From assembly GCA_963817615.1 (NCBI GenBank), contig CAWFPH010000003.1, positions 1,488,001 through 1,552,000 on the forward strand: a stretch of 64,000 bases of DNA. The letters run 5' to 3'. This document shows, in pieces, positions 44,153-52,320 of the stretch. The notes beneath the pieces are model-generated. The model did not search any database, was not told the DNA's origin, and saw only the letters and a program-made list of their open reading frames with translations. Made by a program: the position numbers and the translations under genes. This DNA is from FEN-1219 sp963817615 (lineage in GTDB: Bacteria > Pseudomonadota > Gammaproteobacteria > Steroidobacterales > Rariloculaceae). The first letter of the stretch is position 1, and each line of letters opens with the position of its first letter.

Positions 44153-46006
44153 ATGGACGATCAGTCGAAGAAGAACGGCGTCAATCGCCGCAGCTTCCTC
44201 GCCGGCGCCGCCACCGGCGCCGCGGCGGTGCTCGCGAAGCAAGCGTCGATCGCGGCCGCCCAAGATGCGATCCCCGCTCCGAGCGCCGCCACCGCCACCG
44301 CCGAACCCGTCGTGCAAGCCGGCGCGGACACTCGGCCCGCGTCCGACTTCATGGTCGACATCTTCAAGTCGCTCGGCATGGAGTACATGTTCTCGATGTG
44401 CGCGTCGAGCTTCATGGGCATCCACGAGTCCGTCTTGAACTACGCCGGCAACGAGAATCCGCGTGCCATCGCCTGCACGCACGAGGAAATCTCGGTCGCA
44501 ATGGCCAACGGTTACGCGAAGATCGAAGGCAAGCCCGTGCTCGTGTGCGCACACTCGACCGTCGGCGCGCAACATGCCGCGATGGCCGTGTTCGATGCGT
44601 GGTGCGATCGCGTGCCGATCTATCTCGTGCTCGGCAACACGCAGGACGCCGCGAATCGTCAAGGCGAGGTGTACTGGGTGCACAGCGCGCAGGACCCGTG
44701 CGCGCTGCTCCGCGACATGACGAAATGGGACGACAACCCGGTGTCCCTCACGCATTTCGCCGAGTCGGCCGTGCGCGCTTACAAGATTGCGATGACACCG
44801 CCGATGGGCCCGGTCGCACTGGTCGCCGACGACCATCTGCAGGACGAGCCGGTCCCCGCCGGCCTGCGCGTGCCGCGGTTGAGCGTGCCGACGCCGCCCG
44901 CGGGCGACTCGGGCGCCGTGGCGGAGGCGGCGAAGTGGCTGGTCGCCGCCGAGAACCCCGTGATTCTCGCGGATCGAGCGGCTCGCACGCCGGCCGGCCT
45001 TGCGCTGATGGTCGAGCTGGCGGAGGCTCTGCAAGCGGGCGTGGTCGACGCTCACCATCGGCTGAATTTCCCGACGCGCCATCCGCTCGCCGGCGGCTCC
45101 ACCGGCACGGCGGACGTCGTGCTCGCGCTCGAGCACGGCGACATATCCAACGTCGCGCGCCAGGCGCGGCAGCGCAACGCGCAGGTGATCAGCTTGTCGT
45201 CGACGCATCTGTTCCAACGCAGCAACTATCAAGACGTCATGCGCTATGCCGAAGTGGACCTGTCGATCGCGGCCGACGCCGAGGCGACGCTGCCCGCGCT
45301 GATCGAAGAGGTCAAACGCCTCACGACCGCCGCCAAGCGCGAAGCGTTTCGACAACGCGGTCTGAAGATCGCGGACGTGAACCGCGCAACCTACGAGCGT
45401 GCGCGCGTCGACGCCACCTACGGCTGGGACGCGAGCCCGGTCAGCACGGCGCGGCTGTCGATGGAGCTTTGGGCGCAGCTCGAGAACGAGGATTGGTCGT
45501 ACGTGACCGGTTGGGTCACCTGGCCGCTCCGGCTCTGGAACTTCGACAAGCACTACCAGTACATCGGCCGCGCGGGCGGCGAAGGCGTCGGCTACTACGC
45601 GCCGGCGTCGGTCGGTGCCGCGCTCGCGAACAAGAAGCACGGCCGCATCAGCGTCTCGATTCAACCGGACGGCGACATGATGGCCGCACCCGGCGCGCTC
45701 TGGACCGCGGCCCGTCATGAGATCCCGCTCCTGATCGTGATGCAGAACAATCGTGCCTATCATCAAGAGGTGATGTGGTTCGAGCGTGAGGCGTTGCTGC
45801 GCCAGCGCGGCCTCGAGCTCATGCAAACCGGCTTCGGTCTCGGCAACCCGAACATCGACTACGCAAAGCTCGCGCAGGGCATGGGCGTGGCCGCGTCGGG
45901 GCCGATCTCCGATCCGAAAGACTTGCCTGGGGCGATTCGGCGCGGCCTCGCGGTCGTGAAGCGCGGCGAGCCCTATCTGATCGACGTCGTGACGCAGCCG
46001 CGCTGA
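44153..46006 (+). CDS. Tat-exported thiamine-diphosphate-dependent enzyme (acetolactate synthase-like fold)
   Basis: 617 residues with the three-domain ThDP fold. The N-terminus carries a twin-arginine signal, NRRSFLAGAATGAAAVLA (residues 11-28). Catalytic Glu lies in THEEISVAMANGYA (about residue 111); the ThDP/Mg motif starts PDGDMMAAPGALW and ends MQNNRAYH (about 505-535). Relatives include acetolactate synthase, benzoylformate decarboxylase and pyruvate oxidase, normally cytoplasmic. No catalytic-site match identifies the substrate. A c-type cytochrome gene follows 19 bp downstream, suggesting oxidation of a 2-keto or aldehyde substrate with electrons to cytochrome; this is inference. Confidence 0.87.
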   Translation: MDDQSKKNGVNRRSFLAGAATGAAAVLAKQASIAAAQDAIPAPSAATATAEPVVQAGADTRPASDFMVDIFKSLGMEYMFSMCASSFMGIHESVLNYAGNENPRAIACTHEEISVAMANGYAKIEGKPVLVCAHSTVGAQHAAMAVFDAWCDRVPIYLVLGNTQDAANRQGEVYWVHSAQDPCALLRDMTKWDDNPVSLTHFAESAVRAYKIAMTPPMGPVALVADDHLQDEPVPAGLRVPRLSVPTPPAGDSGAVAEAAKWLVAAENPVILADRAARTPAGLALMVELAEALQAGVVDAHHRLNFPTRHPLAGGSTGTADVVLALEHGDISNVARQARQRNAQVISLSSTHLFQRSNYQDVMRYAEVDLSIAADAEATLPALIEEVKRLTTAAKREAFRQRGLKIADVNRATYERARVDATYGWDASPVSTARLSMELWAQLENEDWSYVTGWVTWPLRLWNFDKHYQYIGRAGGEGVGYYAPASVGAALANKKHGRISVSIQPDGDMMAAPGALWTAARHEIPLLIVMQNNRAYHQEVMWFEREALLRQRGLELMQTGFGLGNPNIDYAKLAQGMGVAASGPISDPKDLPGAIRRGLAVVKRGEPYLIDVVTQPR

Positions 46007-46025
46007 GCGACGGAGCGCAATCCGC

Positions 46026-46397
46026 ATGTCGAACCTTGCGATGGCCTTCGCCCTGCTCTGCTGCACGGTCGCCGGCGCGGCAAACGCGCAGTCGGCGAAG
46101 GCGGAACGAACCGCGGCCGCAAACGGCAAGGTGCTCTTCATGAGCGTCGGCTGCTACAACTGCCACGGCACGGTCGGCCAGGGCGGCGCAGGCGCGCGCC
46201 TCGCGCCGAACGTTATGCCGCTCGATGCTTTTCGGACGTGGATCAGGAACGGCACGCCCGGATGGTCGATCGCGCGCGGAATGCCGGCGTTCCCACGCAG
46301 CGTGCTGAGCGACGATCAGCTCGCCGACGTGCGCGCCTATCTCGCGAGCCTTCCGTCGCCTCCGGCGGTAAAGGATCTGCCGCAGCTCGATCCGTAG
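46026..46397 (+). CDS. Monohaem cytochrome c coupled to the ThDP enzyme
   Basis: 123 residues with a signal peptide (LAMAFALLCCTVAGAANAQ, residues 4-22), haem motif CYNCH (about residue 43) in MSVGCYNCHGTVGQGG, and a likely axial Met in ARGMPAFPR. It resembles small cytochromes that accept electrons from periplasmic dehydrogenases. Located immediately after the exported ThDP enzyme, same strand, so the two probably act together. Confidence 0.88.
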   Translation: MSNLAMAFALLCCTVAGAANAQSAKAERTAAANGKVLFMSVGCYNCHGTVGQGGAGARLAPNVMPLDAFRTWIRNGTPGWSIARGMPAFPRSVLSDDQLADVRAYLASLPSPPAVKDLPQLDP

Positions 46398-46410
46398 GCA
46401 GCCGCGATCC

Positions 46411-46725
46411 TCAAACGTCCTCGACCATCAGCAACCGCGTGCCGGGCGTGATCGTGACGCCGCGATGCGAGCTGGCCTTCCCCGGCGGAATGAAGAGCCC
46501 GTCGCCGGCCGCAAACGAGACCACGCCGTCGTCGAACTCGATCGTGAGCCCGCCTTCGAGCACATAGCCGATGTGCCCCCGCTCGCACCAATGCGGATCG
46601 CCCTCGCCGGTCGAGAACTCGACGAGCCGAATCTGTCGACCGCCGTCCGCAAACGTCTTGTAGCGCACGCCGGGTCGGGCCGGCTGCCATTCCAGAGCGT
46701 CGAAAGCCACTTTGAACGCGCTCAA
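46411..46725 (-). CDS. Cupin-domain protein
   Basis: 104 residues: HWCERGHIGYVLEGGLTIEFDDGVVSFAAGDGLFIPPGK gives the cupin pattern (landmarks GDPHWCERGHIGYVLEGG and IPPGKASSHRG). The longer open frame upstream overlaps the DUF167 gene in another frame, so a TTG at 46725 with GGGAG seven bases upstream is chosen. It is probably translated with DUF167, which ends 13 bp upstream. Function unknown. Confidence 0.65.
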   Translation of the reverse strand: MSAFKVAFDALEWQPARPGVRYKTFADGGRQIRLVEFSTGEGDPHWCERGHIGYVLEGGLTIEFDDGVVSFAAGDGLFIPPGKASSHRGVTITPGTRLLMVEDV

Positions 46726-46738
46726 TCGCGTACTCCCA

Positions 46739-47065
46739 CTAATGTCCTTCGGTCCGCAACCGCCTACGCCCGAGCGGTGGATCGGCGGCAACGCGGGCGC
46801 TCCCGAGCCGCCGCTCGACTTCCGCCGGCGTGAGGCCCTCGATCTCGACGCGCTTGCGAGCGGCGCCATGGCCGGCGACGATCCGCACGGCGCTCTTGCG
46901 CACCCCGAGCGCGGCGGCGAGCAGCGCTTCGATCGCGGCATTCGCTTTGCCGTCCTGCGGCGGGGCGGCCACCTTCACCTTCAAGTGACCGTCGAGCCAG
47001 CCGACGATCTCGTCGCGCGCCGCACGCGGCACGGCCTTCACCGGAAGCGACACCGTCTTCGCCAT
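46739..47065 (-). CDS. DUF167/YggU-family protein
   Basis: 108 residues: LPVKAVPRAARDEIVGWLDGHLKVKVAAPPQDGKANAAIEALLA (landmarks VPRAARDEIVGW and APPQDGKANAA) and VRIVAGHGAARKRVEIEG. This is the conserved YggU fold, a small cytoplasmic protein of unknown function. ATG at 47065. The C-terminal tail beyond the domain is Arg-rich. Confidence 0.85.
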   Translation of the reverse strand: MAKTVSLPVKAVPRAARDEIVGWLDGHLKVKVAAPPQDGKANAAIEALLAAALGVRKSAVRIVAGHGAARKRVEIEGLTPAEVERRLGSARVAADPPLGRRRLRTEGH

Positions 47066-47163
47066 GCTCCGCAGTCTGCCCCGCACGCTCGGCTCGGGCA
47101 ACGCAGTTGGCGCTGGACGCGCGAAGCTCTACAGTGCGTCTCGGGAATCTCCGGAGCGTAGCC

Positions 47164-48240
47164 ATGAGCACCGTGCCAGCCGCCGCCGACCCCGCCCGCC
47201 AAGAAGCGTTCGTCGGGACCATTCTCGGTCACTTGAGCGGCACGATGAGCACGCTGCTCGCGTGCATCGGCGATCGCCTCGGGCTCTTCAAGGCGCTCGC
47301 GGCTCACGGGTCCGCTACGTCCGCAGAGCTTGCCGACCGGACCGGTCTCAACGAGCGCTATCTGCGGGAATGGCTCGGCGGGATGGCCGCAGCCGCCTAT
47401 GTCGAGTACGACGCGGCTACGCAGCGCTTCACGCTTCCCGCTGCGCATGCCGCCGCGCTTGCGCAAGAAGCCGGACCGATGTTCGTCGGCGGAATGTATC
47501 AGCAGCTGCCCGGCATGCTGGCGGTGTTCGATGGTGTGGTTGCTGCGTTCGAGCACGGCGGCGGCGTCTCGCAGAGCCGCTACGGAGCGGATTTTTGGGA
47601 TGGTCTCGAGCGGTTCACCGGAACGTGGTTCGAGAATCTGCTGCTGCCGCAGTGGCTGCCGGCCATGCCCGAGGTGAAGGCCCATCTCGAGCGCGGCGCG
47701 GATGTGGCGGACGTCGGTTGCGGACGCGGCCGCGCGCTGATCAAGCTTGCGGGCGCCTATCCGCGCTCGCGCTATGTCGGCTACGACAACTACGGGCCGA
47801 CGATCGAACGCGCAACCGCCAACGCCAAGACCGCGGGCGTCGGGAACCTCGTCAAGTTCGAAGAGCGAGACGTGTCGAAAGGATTGCCGCAGCAGTTCGA
47901 CGTGGTCACCACGTTCGACGTCGTGCACGATGCCGCGGACCCGCTCGGGCTGCTCAAAACGATCCGCAATGCTCTGAAGCCCGGCGGCGTGTACGTCTGC
48001 CTGGACATCAATGCCTCGGACAAGCTCGAGGAGAACTGCAATCCGTTGGGCGCGCTGTTTCACGGGGTGAGCACGTTCTATTGCATGACCACGTCGCTCG
48101 CCAACGGCGGGGCGGGCTTGGGCACGCTTGGCTTCCATGAGGCGAAAGTGCACGAGCTCTGCGAAGCAGCCGGCTTCAAGAGCGTGCGGCGTGTGCCGCT
48201 CGAAAATCCGTTCAACAGTCTGTACGAGGCGCGCGTGTAG
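47164..48240 (+). CDS. SAM-dependent methyltransferase with N-terminal winged helix
   Basis: 358 residues. The N-terminal 90 residues form a winged-helix dimerisation domain (LLACIGDRLGLFKALAAHG, LADRTGLNERYLREWLGGM). The Rossmann methyltransferase domain has VADVGCGRGRALIKLAG, the acidic SYVGYDNYGPT segment and LKTIRNALKPGGVYVCLDINAS. This architecture is that of small-molecule O-methyltransferases and Rv2258c-like proteins. It is convergent with the flavocytochrome operon. Acceptor unknown. Confidence 0.87.
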   Translation: MSTVPAAADPARQEAFVGTILGHLSGTMSTLLACIGDRLGLFKALAAHGSATSAELADRTGLNERYLREWLGGMAAAAYVEYDAATQRFTLPAAHAAALAQEAGPMFVGGMYQQLPGMLAVFDGVVAAFEHGGGVSQSRYGADFWDGLERFTGTWFENLLLPQWLPAMPEVKAHLERGADVADVGCGRGRALIKLAGAYPRSRYVGYDNYGPTIERATANAKTAGVGNLVKFEERDVSKGLPQQFDVVTTFDVVHDAADPLGLLKTIRNALKPGGVYVCLDINASDKLEENCNPLGALFHGVSTFYCMTTSLANGGAGLGTLGFHEAKVHELCEAAGFKSVRRVPLENPFNSLYEARV

Positions 48241-48273
48241 CAAGCGCCCCGCGCCGACGCGTCCAAGCCGGCG

Positions 48274-48606
48274 TCAGTGGTTGGCGAGATAGCTCGCGAG
48301 CGCGTCGAGCTCCTTGTCGGAGATCTCGGTCTTGCGGAAGAACGGCATCACCGACACGCCGTTGCGGACGAAGGTCTTCGTGATCTCGGGCACGAGATCG
48401 GTGCGCTGCTCGAGCAACGCCGGCTTCGCTCCTTTATATAGCGCCTGCAGGGCCGCGGTGCCGGGTTTGCCCGGGCCGTCGCCGTGGCACGGCGCGCACC
48501 ATTTCGTGAAGACGGCCTTGCCGTCCGGAGCGTCTTGCGCCAACGCGTTCGAGCCCGCGAGCGCGAGCGCGGCCGCGACTGCCCAGGCGAGCGAACTCTT
48601 CCTCAT
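48274..48606 (-). CDS. Cytochrome c subunit of a p-cresol-methylhydroxylase-type enzyme
   Basis: 110 residues with signal peptide (AVAAALALAGSNALAQ, about residues 9-24), haem motif CAPCH in WCAPCHGDGPG, and the axial Met in GVSVMPFFRK. It resembles the cytochrome subunits PchC/EhyA that take electrons from the flavoprotein. It follows the flavoprotein gene after nine bases, on the same strand, which is the standard gene order. Confidence 0.85.
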   Translation of the reverse strand: MRKSSLAWAVAAALALAGSNALAQDAPDGKAVFTKWCAPCHGDGPGKPGTAALQALYKGAKPALLEQRTDLVPEITKTFVRNGVSVMPFFRKTEISDKELDALASYLANH

Positions 48607-48615
48607 GCGCGCCTC

Positions 48616-50253
48616 CTAAGCCTTGCGCAAATGCTTCGGCCAAATGCCGTACCGGCCGGCCGCCAGAATGCCGTTCGGGTCTACGGCGTCCTTGAGCGTC
48701 TCATGGAAACGCGTGAGCGCACGGTTGTTGAAAGAGTACGTGCTCATCACGGCCTCTTGGAACGCCGGCGGCGTCCGGTACTCGGCCCAGCCGTGCTCGG
48801 CGCAGATCTGCACGATGCGCTCGAACTTCGCGCGATTACTTTTGTTCGTCTCCGGATCCTTGGTGACCGGCAGTCCGAACAGGAAGATGAACGCGCGGTT
48901 CCAATAGGTCGTGGGCAGGCTGAAGCCGACGGCGTTCAGCGGCAGATCGAGCTCCTTTGCGGCGTCGGCGAATACGCGATTCGCCTCGAAGATGGCCTCG
49001 CCGTCGCGCGGGATGATCGGCGAGAACCACATGTGGCCCGCGCCCGGGTTGGGATTCGTCTCGCTGCGCGCGCCGATCGAGAACATCGTGAGGCTCGGGA
49101 CGCCGAACTCCGGTAGCGTCGCGCTGCGCGATCCCTCGGCCTGATTCCGCGTGATGTCCTCGATCTCGGCCGCGGACAGCGGAAACTTGTACGTCTCGCC
49201 GTTCTCGAACGTCGCGCCCGGAATCGCGGCGAACTTCTCTTGGCAGTATTCCCAATTCGCCTGAATGGCCTTCGCCGGACCGTAGAACTTGACGGTGCAG
49301 CTCCAGTAGCCCCTGCCGCTGCGCTTCGCGTAGTCCTCGAGCTCCGCGGTCGAGGCGTTGCGCGACAGGAGATCGCGCAGCTCGCTGCCTACGGGTGAGA
49401 AGAACCCACCGAGCAACGGGCTGCCGAGCTGCGGCATGCCGTTCACGACGCCGCTGTTCTCGAGGAAATTCAAAATGTCGACCAGCGGCACGAGGTCGGC
49501 GTGCTTCGGCACGCTCACCGTGCCCGTGAGATACGCATCGGGCTCGGGCATCAGCCAAAAGCCCATTTTCGTGACCACGCCGAAGTTCGACTGCGAGAAC
49601 AGGCCGTCGATCAGGGGGCCCGCGCCGAACTTGTACTGCTGCCAAGTCTTCGCCTTCGGCACGGCACCCATGCCGGTCCGCAACAGCTCGCCGTTCGCGA
49701 GCACCACTTCCATGCCGCAGTGCGCGTCGAAGTGATTGCGGAACGTGGTCTGCGTGTAGCCGCCGCCGTGATCGAGCGCATTGCCGACCAGGCTGCCCCA
49801 GCCCGGATCCGGACAATCCATCCAGACCTTGAGCTTGTGCTCTTGAATGTAGCGATAGAAGTCGAAATAGCTCACGCCGGGCTCGACGAGCGCGGACGCG
49901 TTGCGCTCGCTCACCTCGAGAATCCGGTTCATGCGCTTCAAATCGAGCACGACGCTGCCCGAGAGATTCGGTGCCGAGCCGCCGTAGCCGAGATTTTTGC
50001 CGGTCGAGATCGGGTAGATCGGCACGCGATACTCGTTCGCGGCGCGCACGACGGCCTGCACCTCTTCGACCGTATGCGGCGCGACCGCCGCCGACGCGAG
50101 CCGCTCTTCGCGCTCGCCCTGGAACGGCGAGTACGCATCGCGATAGAGCGCGACGTCCGCGTCGCTCGTGAAGACCCATTCGGCGCCCACGGCCGCCTCG
50201 AATTCGCGGAGCGCCTTGCCGAAATCTCGTTCGTTTACGCCGGGGGGCAACAT
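48616..50253 (-). CDS. FAD-dependent 4-alkylphenol oxidase/hydroxylase, VAO/PCMH family flavoprotein
   Basis: 545 residues. N-terminal PP-loop FAD domain: ISTGKNLGYGGSAPNLSGSVVLDLKRMNRI (landmarks STGKNLGYGGSAPN and VVLDLKRMN). Substrate domain in the middle, and C-terminal ILAAGRYGIW. A His at about residue 407 in AGHMWFSPI aligns with the covalent FAD-linking His of vanillyl-alcohol oxidase; the Tyr used by p-cresol methylhydroxylase appears replaced. The ATG at 50253 has GAGGAGC seven bases upstream. The adjacent cytochrome gene indicates electron transfer to cytochrome rather than oxygen. Likely substrates are para-alkylphenols such as cresol, vanillyl alcohol or eugenol. Confidence 0.87.
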   Translation of the reverse strand: MLPPGVNERDFGKALREFEAAVGAEWVFTSDADVALYRDAYSPFQGEREERLASAAVAPHTVEEVQAVVRAANEYRVPIYPISTGKNLGYGGSAPNLSGSVVLDLKRMNRILEVSERNASALVEPGVSYFDFYRYIQEHKLKVWMDCPDPGWGSLVGNALDHGGGYTQTTFRNHFDAHCGMEVVLANGELLRTGMGAVPKAKTWQQYKFGAGPLIDGLFSQSNFGVVTKMGFWLMPEPDAYLTGTVSVPKHADLVPLVDILNFLENSGVVNGMPQLGSPLLGGFFSPVGSELRDLLSRNASTAELEDYAKRSGRGYWSCTVKFYGPAKAIQANWEYCQEKFAAIPGATFENGETYKFPLSAAEIEDITRNQAEGSRSATLPEFGVPSLTMFSIGARSETNPNPGAGHMWFSPIIPRDGEAIFEANRVFADAAKELDLPLNAVGFSLPTTYWNRAFIFLFGLPVTKDPETNKSNRAKFERIVQICAEHGWAEYRTPPAFQEAVMSTYSFNNRALTRFHETLKDAVDPNGILAAGRYGIWPKHLRKA

Positions 50254-50450
50254 AACCGTGCTCCTCGTGATCGGCCTTCGAAATAGGCACCGACGCGCGT
50301 GCTTGGGCACCGGGACCGGAATATTCGTTGTCGCGTCGCCGAGCGCCTTCCCCTGTCCGAGCATCTTACCCGCGGCGCGGCTCGAATCCGAGTGGCGAGT
50401 AAGAAATCGAGCCATTCTCATTGTCGAGATTCAGGCTATGATGCAGCCGC

Positions 50451-51014
50451 ATGGGCAGACGCAGACAAGTCAGCGATCGGCAAATCAGCGAAGCCGCTCG
50501 CGAGATATTCATCGACCGTGGTCCGAAAGCGCCCGTCGCGATGGTCGCGAAAAAGCTCGGCGTCTCCACGGCCACCTTGTTCCAGCGCACCGGGTCGAAG
50601 CAGCAGCTCATGCTGATGGCGCTGCAGCCCGAGGTCACGGCCATCACCGAGCTGCATCGCGGCGTGCTGCACGACGTGCCGGTGCGCGACCAGCTGCTCC
50701 GCGTGCTGGTCGAGATCAACGAGTACCTCGGCATGATCATCTCCGGCTCGCTCACGCTGCGCGCAGCGCAGATCGAGTGCGAGCTGCCGGAGCCCTCGCC
50801 GTATAAGCTCCGCGAGCTGCTGTCGTCGTGGCTCGACAGTGCGGGCACGGCCGAGCTCCTGCGCATCGAGGATCCCGTCACCTCGGCCGACGTGCTGATC
50901 GGCGCGCTCGAGGCAAGGCACATTCACGCCTACATGCAGCAGCAGCGGTTGTCCTCGCAGCAGCATCGCGACTACATCCGCGCGATGCTCGCGGTCGTGT
51001 TCCCGGCCGTCTAA
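50451..51014 (+). CDS. TetR/AcrR-family regulator
   Basis: 187 residues. N-terminal helix-turn-helix: ISEAAREIFIDRGPKAPVAMVAKKLGVSTATLFQRTGSKQQLM (landmarks AAREIFIDRG and GVSTATLFQRTGSK). The C-terminal ligand-binding half is variable as usual. Transcribed divergently from the flavoprotein operon across a 197-bp gap, it probably represses that operon until an aromatic ligand appears (inference). Confidence 0.88.
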   Translation: MGRRRQVSDRQISEAAREIFIDRGPKAPVAMVAKKLGVSTATLFQRTGSKQQLMLMALQPEVTAITELHRGVLHDVPVRDQLLRVLVEINEYLGMIISGSLTLRAAQIECELPEPSPYKLRELLSSWLDSAGTAELLRIEDPVTSADVLIGALEARHIHAYMQQQRLSSQQHRDYIRAMLAVVFPAV

Positions 51015-51101
51015 ACCCTCCTTCCGGTATCCTTACGCGGTTTCGCCGCGCGCATCGACGCGTGCGGCACACGTATTTCGCCACCTTAGGAGATCTGCGA
51101 G

Positions 51102-51515
51102 ATGACCGAGCATAGAGACGATACGATCGACGAGCTGTTCGACCGCGGCCTGGCCGTACGCCGCGAGGTGTTGGGACCTGAATACGTGGACAATTCGCTG
51201 AAGTCCGCTAACGACTTCATGATGGCGTTTCAGCACATCACGACCGAGTGGTGCTGGGGCTATGCGTGGACGCGCTCCGGGCTCGACCGCAAAACGCGCA
51301 GTCTCGTGAATCTCGCAATGCTCACCGCGCTCAATCGCTCGCCCGAAGTGAAGCTGCACGTGCGCGGCGCGCTGAACAACGGCGTGACGGTCGAGGAGAT
51401 CAAAGAAGTGCTGCTGCACGCAACGGTGTATTGCGGCATTCCGGCGGGCCTCGATGCGTTCAAGGCCGCGAACGAGGTGCTGAAGGAGATGAAGGCGCTG
51501 CCCGCGGCCAAGTAA
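51102..51515 (+). CDS. Carboxymuconolactone decarboxylase family protein
   Basis: 137 residues: NDFMMAFQHITTEWCWGYAWTRSGLDRKTRSLVNLAMLTALNRSPEVKLHVRGALNNGVTVEEIKEVLLHATVYCGIPAGLDAFK (landmarks LDRKTRSLVNLAMLTAL, ELKLHVRGALNNG-like, HATVYCGIPAG). This is the gamma-carboxymuconolactone decarboxylase (PcaC) group of the CMD superfamily; the single Cys in VYCGIP means it is not an AhpD-type CxxC peroxidase. Fits an aromatic breakdown context with the flavocytochrome genes. Confidence 0.87.
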   Translation: MTEHRDDTIDELFDRGLAVRREVLGPEYVDNSLKSANDFMMAFQHITTEWCWGYAWTRSGLDRKTRSLVNLAMLTALNRSPEVKLHVRGALNNGVTVEEIKEVLLHATVYCGIPAGLDAFKAANEVLKEMKALPAAK

Positions 51516-51527
51516 CGCCCGCATCGA

Positions 51528-51558
51528 TCACGCCGCCGGGCGGAAGCCCGCGGCGTGA
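51528..51558. terminator. Hairpin after the CMD gene
   Basis: TCACGCCGCCGGGC and GCCCGCGGCGTGA pair with one bulged base around GGAA, 13 bp after the CMD stop. A strong GC stem without a U-tract; it separates the plus-strand CMD gene from the convergent response regulator. Confidence 0.65.
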
Positions 51559-51615
51559 ATCGCGCTGCCGCCGCGCCGGCTCGCAGCTGGCACGTTCCGT
51601 TCGCCGTCTCGCTAG

Positions 51616-52320
51616 CTAGCTCGACGGCTCGTCCGTTTGGCGGCCGCCCCCGTCGAGCGAGTAGCCCGCGTTCGGCACGGTGCGGATCACGCGCGGCTCG
51701 CTGGGATCCTGCTCGATCTTCTGGCGCAGCCGATGCACGAGCTGTTTCAACAGCTGCCGGTTGCCGCTCGCGCGATTCCCCCACACATGCACGAGCAGCC
51801 GCTCGGTCGACACCGTCCGGCCCGCGTGCGCGATCAAGAGCTGCAGGAACCGCGTCTCGAGCGGCGTGAGCCGCACGGGGCCCCGCGGCAGCCCGTTCAG
51901 AGCGAGATCGGCGACGTCGAGTGTGAGCGCGCCATGGGCGATCGTCTCCTCCGCCTCCACGCCGCCGACGCGCCGCAGCAACGCCCGCACCCGCGCGAGC
52001 AGGACGCGCGGACTGAACGGCTTGCTCAGATAATCATCGGCGCCGAGACCGAGCGCGCGGACCACGTCGTCGTCCGAGCCGCGCGCCGTGAGCATGATCA
52101 ACGGAATGCGGCTGCGCTCGCGCAGATTCTTCGCGAGCTCGAAGCCGTTCATGCGCGGCATGTTGATGTCGAGCACCGCGAGATCGGGCTGCTCGCGATG
52201 GAACGCCTCGAGGGCCGCAACGCCGTCCTCGGCCTGCACGACCAAGAAGCCCGCTTGCTGCAGCGCGAATGCCGTGACCGCGAGCAGATCCGGGTCGTCG
52301 TCGACGAGCAGGATCTTCAT
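51616..52320 (-). CDS. OmpR-type response regulator
   Basis: 234 residues. Receiver domain: ILLVDDDPDLLAVTAF, LAVLDINMP (phosphorylated Asp) and LTARGSDDD, SKPFSP. C-terminal winged-helix DNA-binding domain with LTPLETRFLQLLIAHAGRTVSTERLLVHVWG and VIRTVPNAGYSL. ATG overlaps the kinase stop (ATGA), so it forms a two-component pair. Position after the sulfate uptake genes suggests control by sulfur or anion stress, which is inference. Confidence 0.93.
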   Translation of the reverse strand: MKILLVDDDPDLLAVTAFALQQAGFLVVQAEDGVAALEAFHREQPDLAVLDINMPRMNGFELAKNLRERSRIPLIMLTARGSDDDVVRALGLGADDYLSKPFSPRVLLARVRALLRRVGGVEAEETIAHGALTLDVADLALNGLPRGPVRLTPLETRFLQLLIAHAGRTVSTERLLVHVWGNRASGNRQLLKQLVHRLRQKIEQDPSEPRVIRTVPNAGYSLDGGGRQTDEPSS

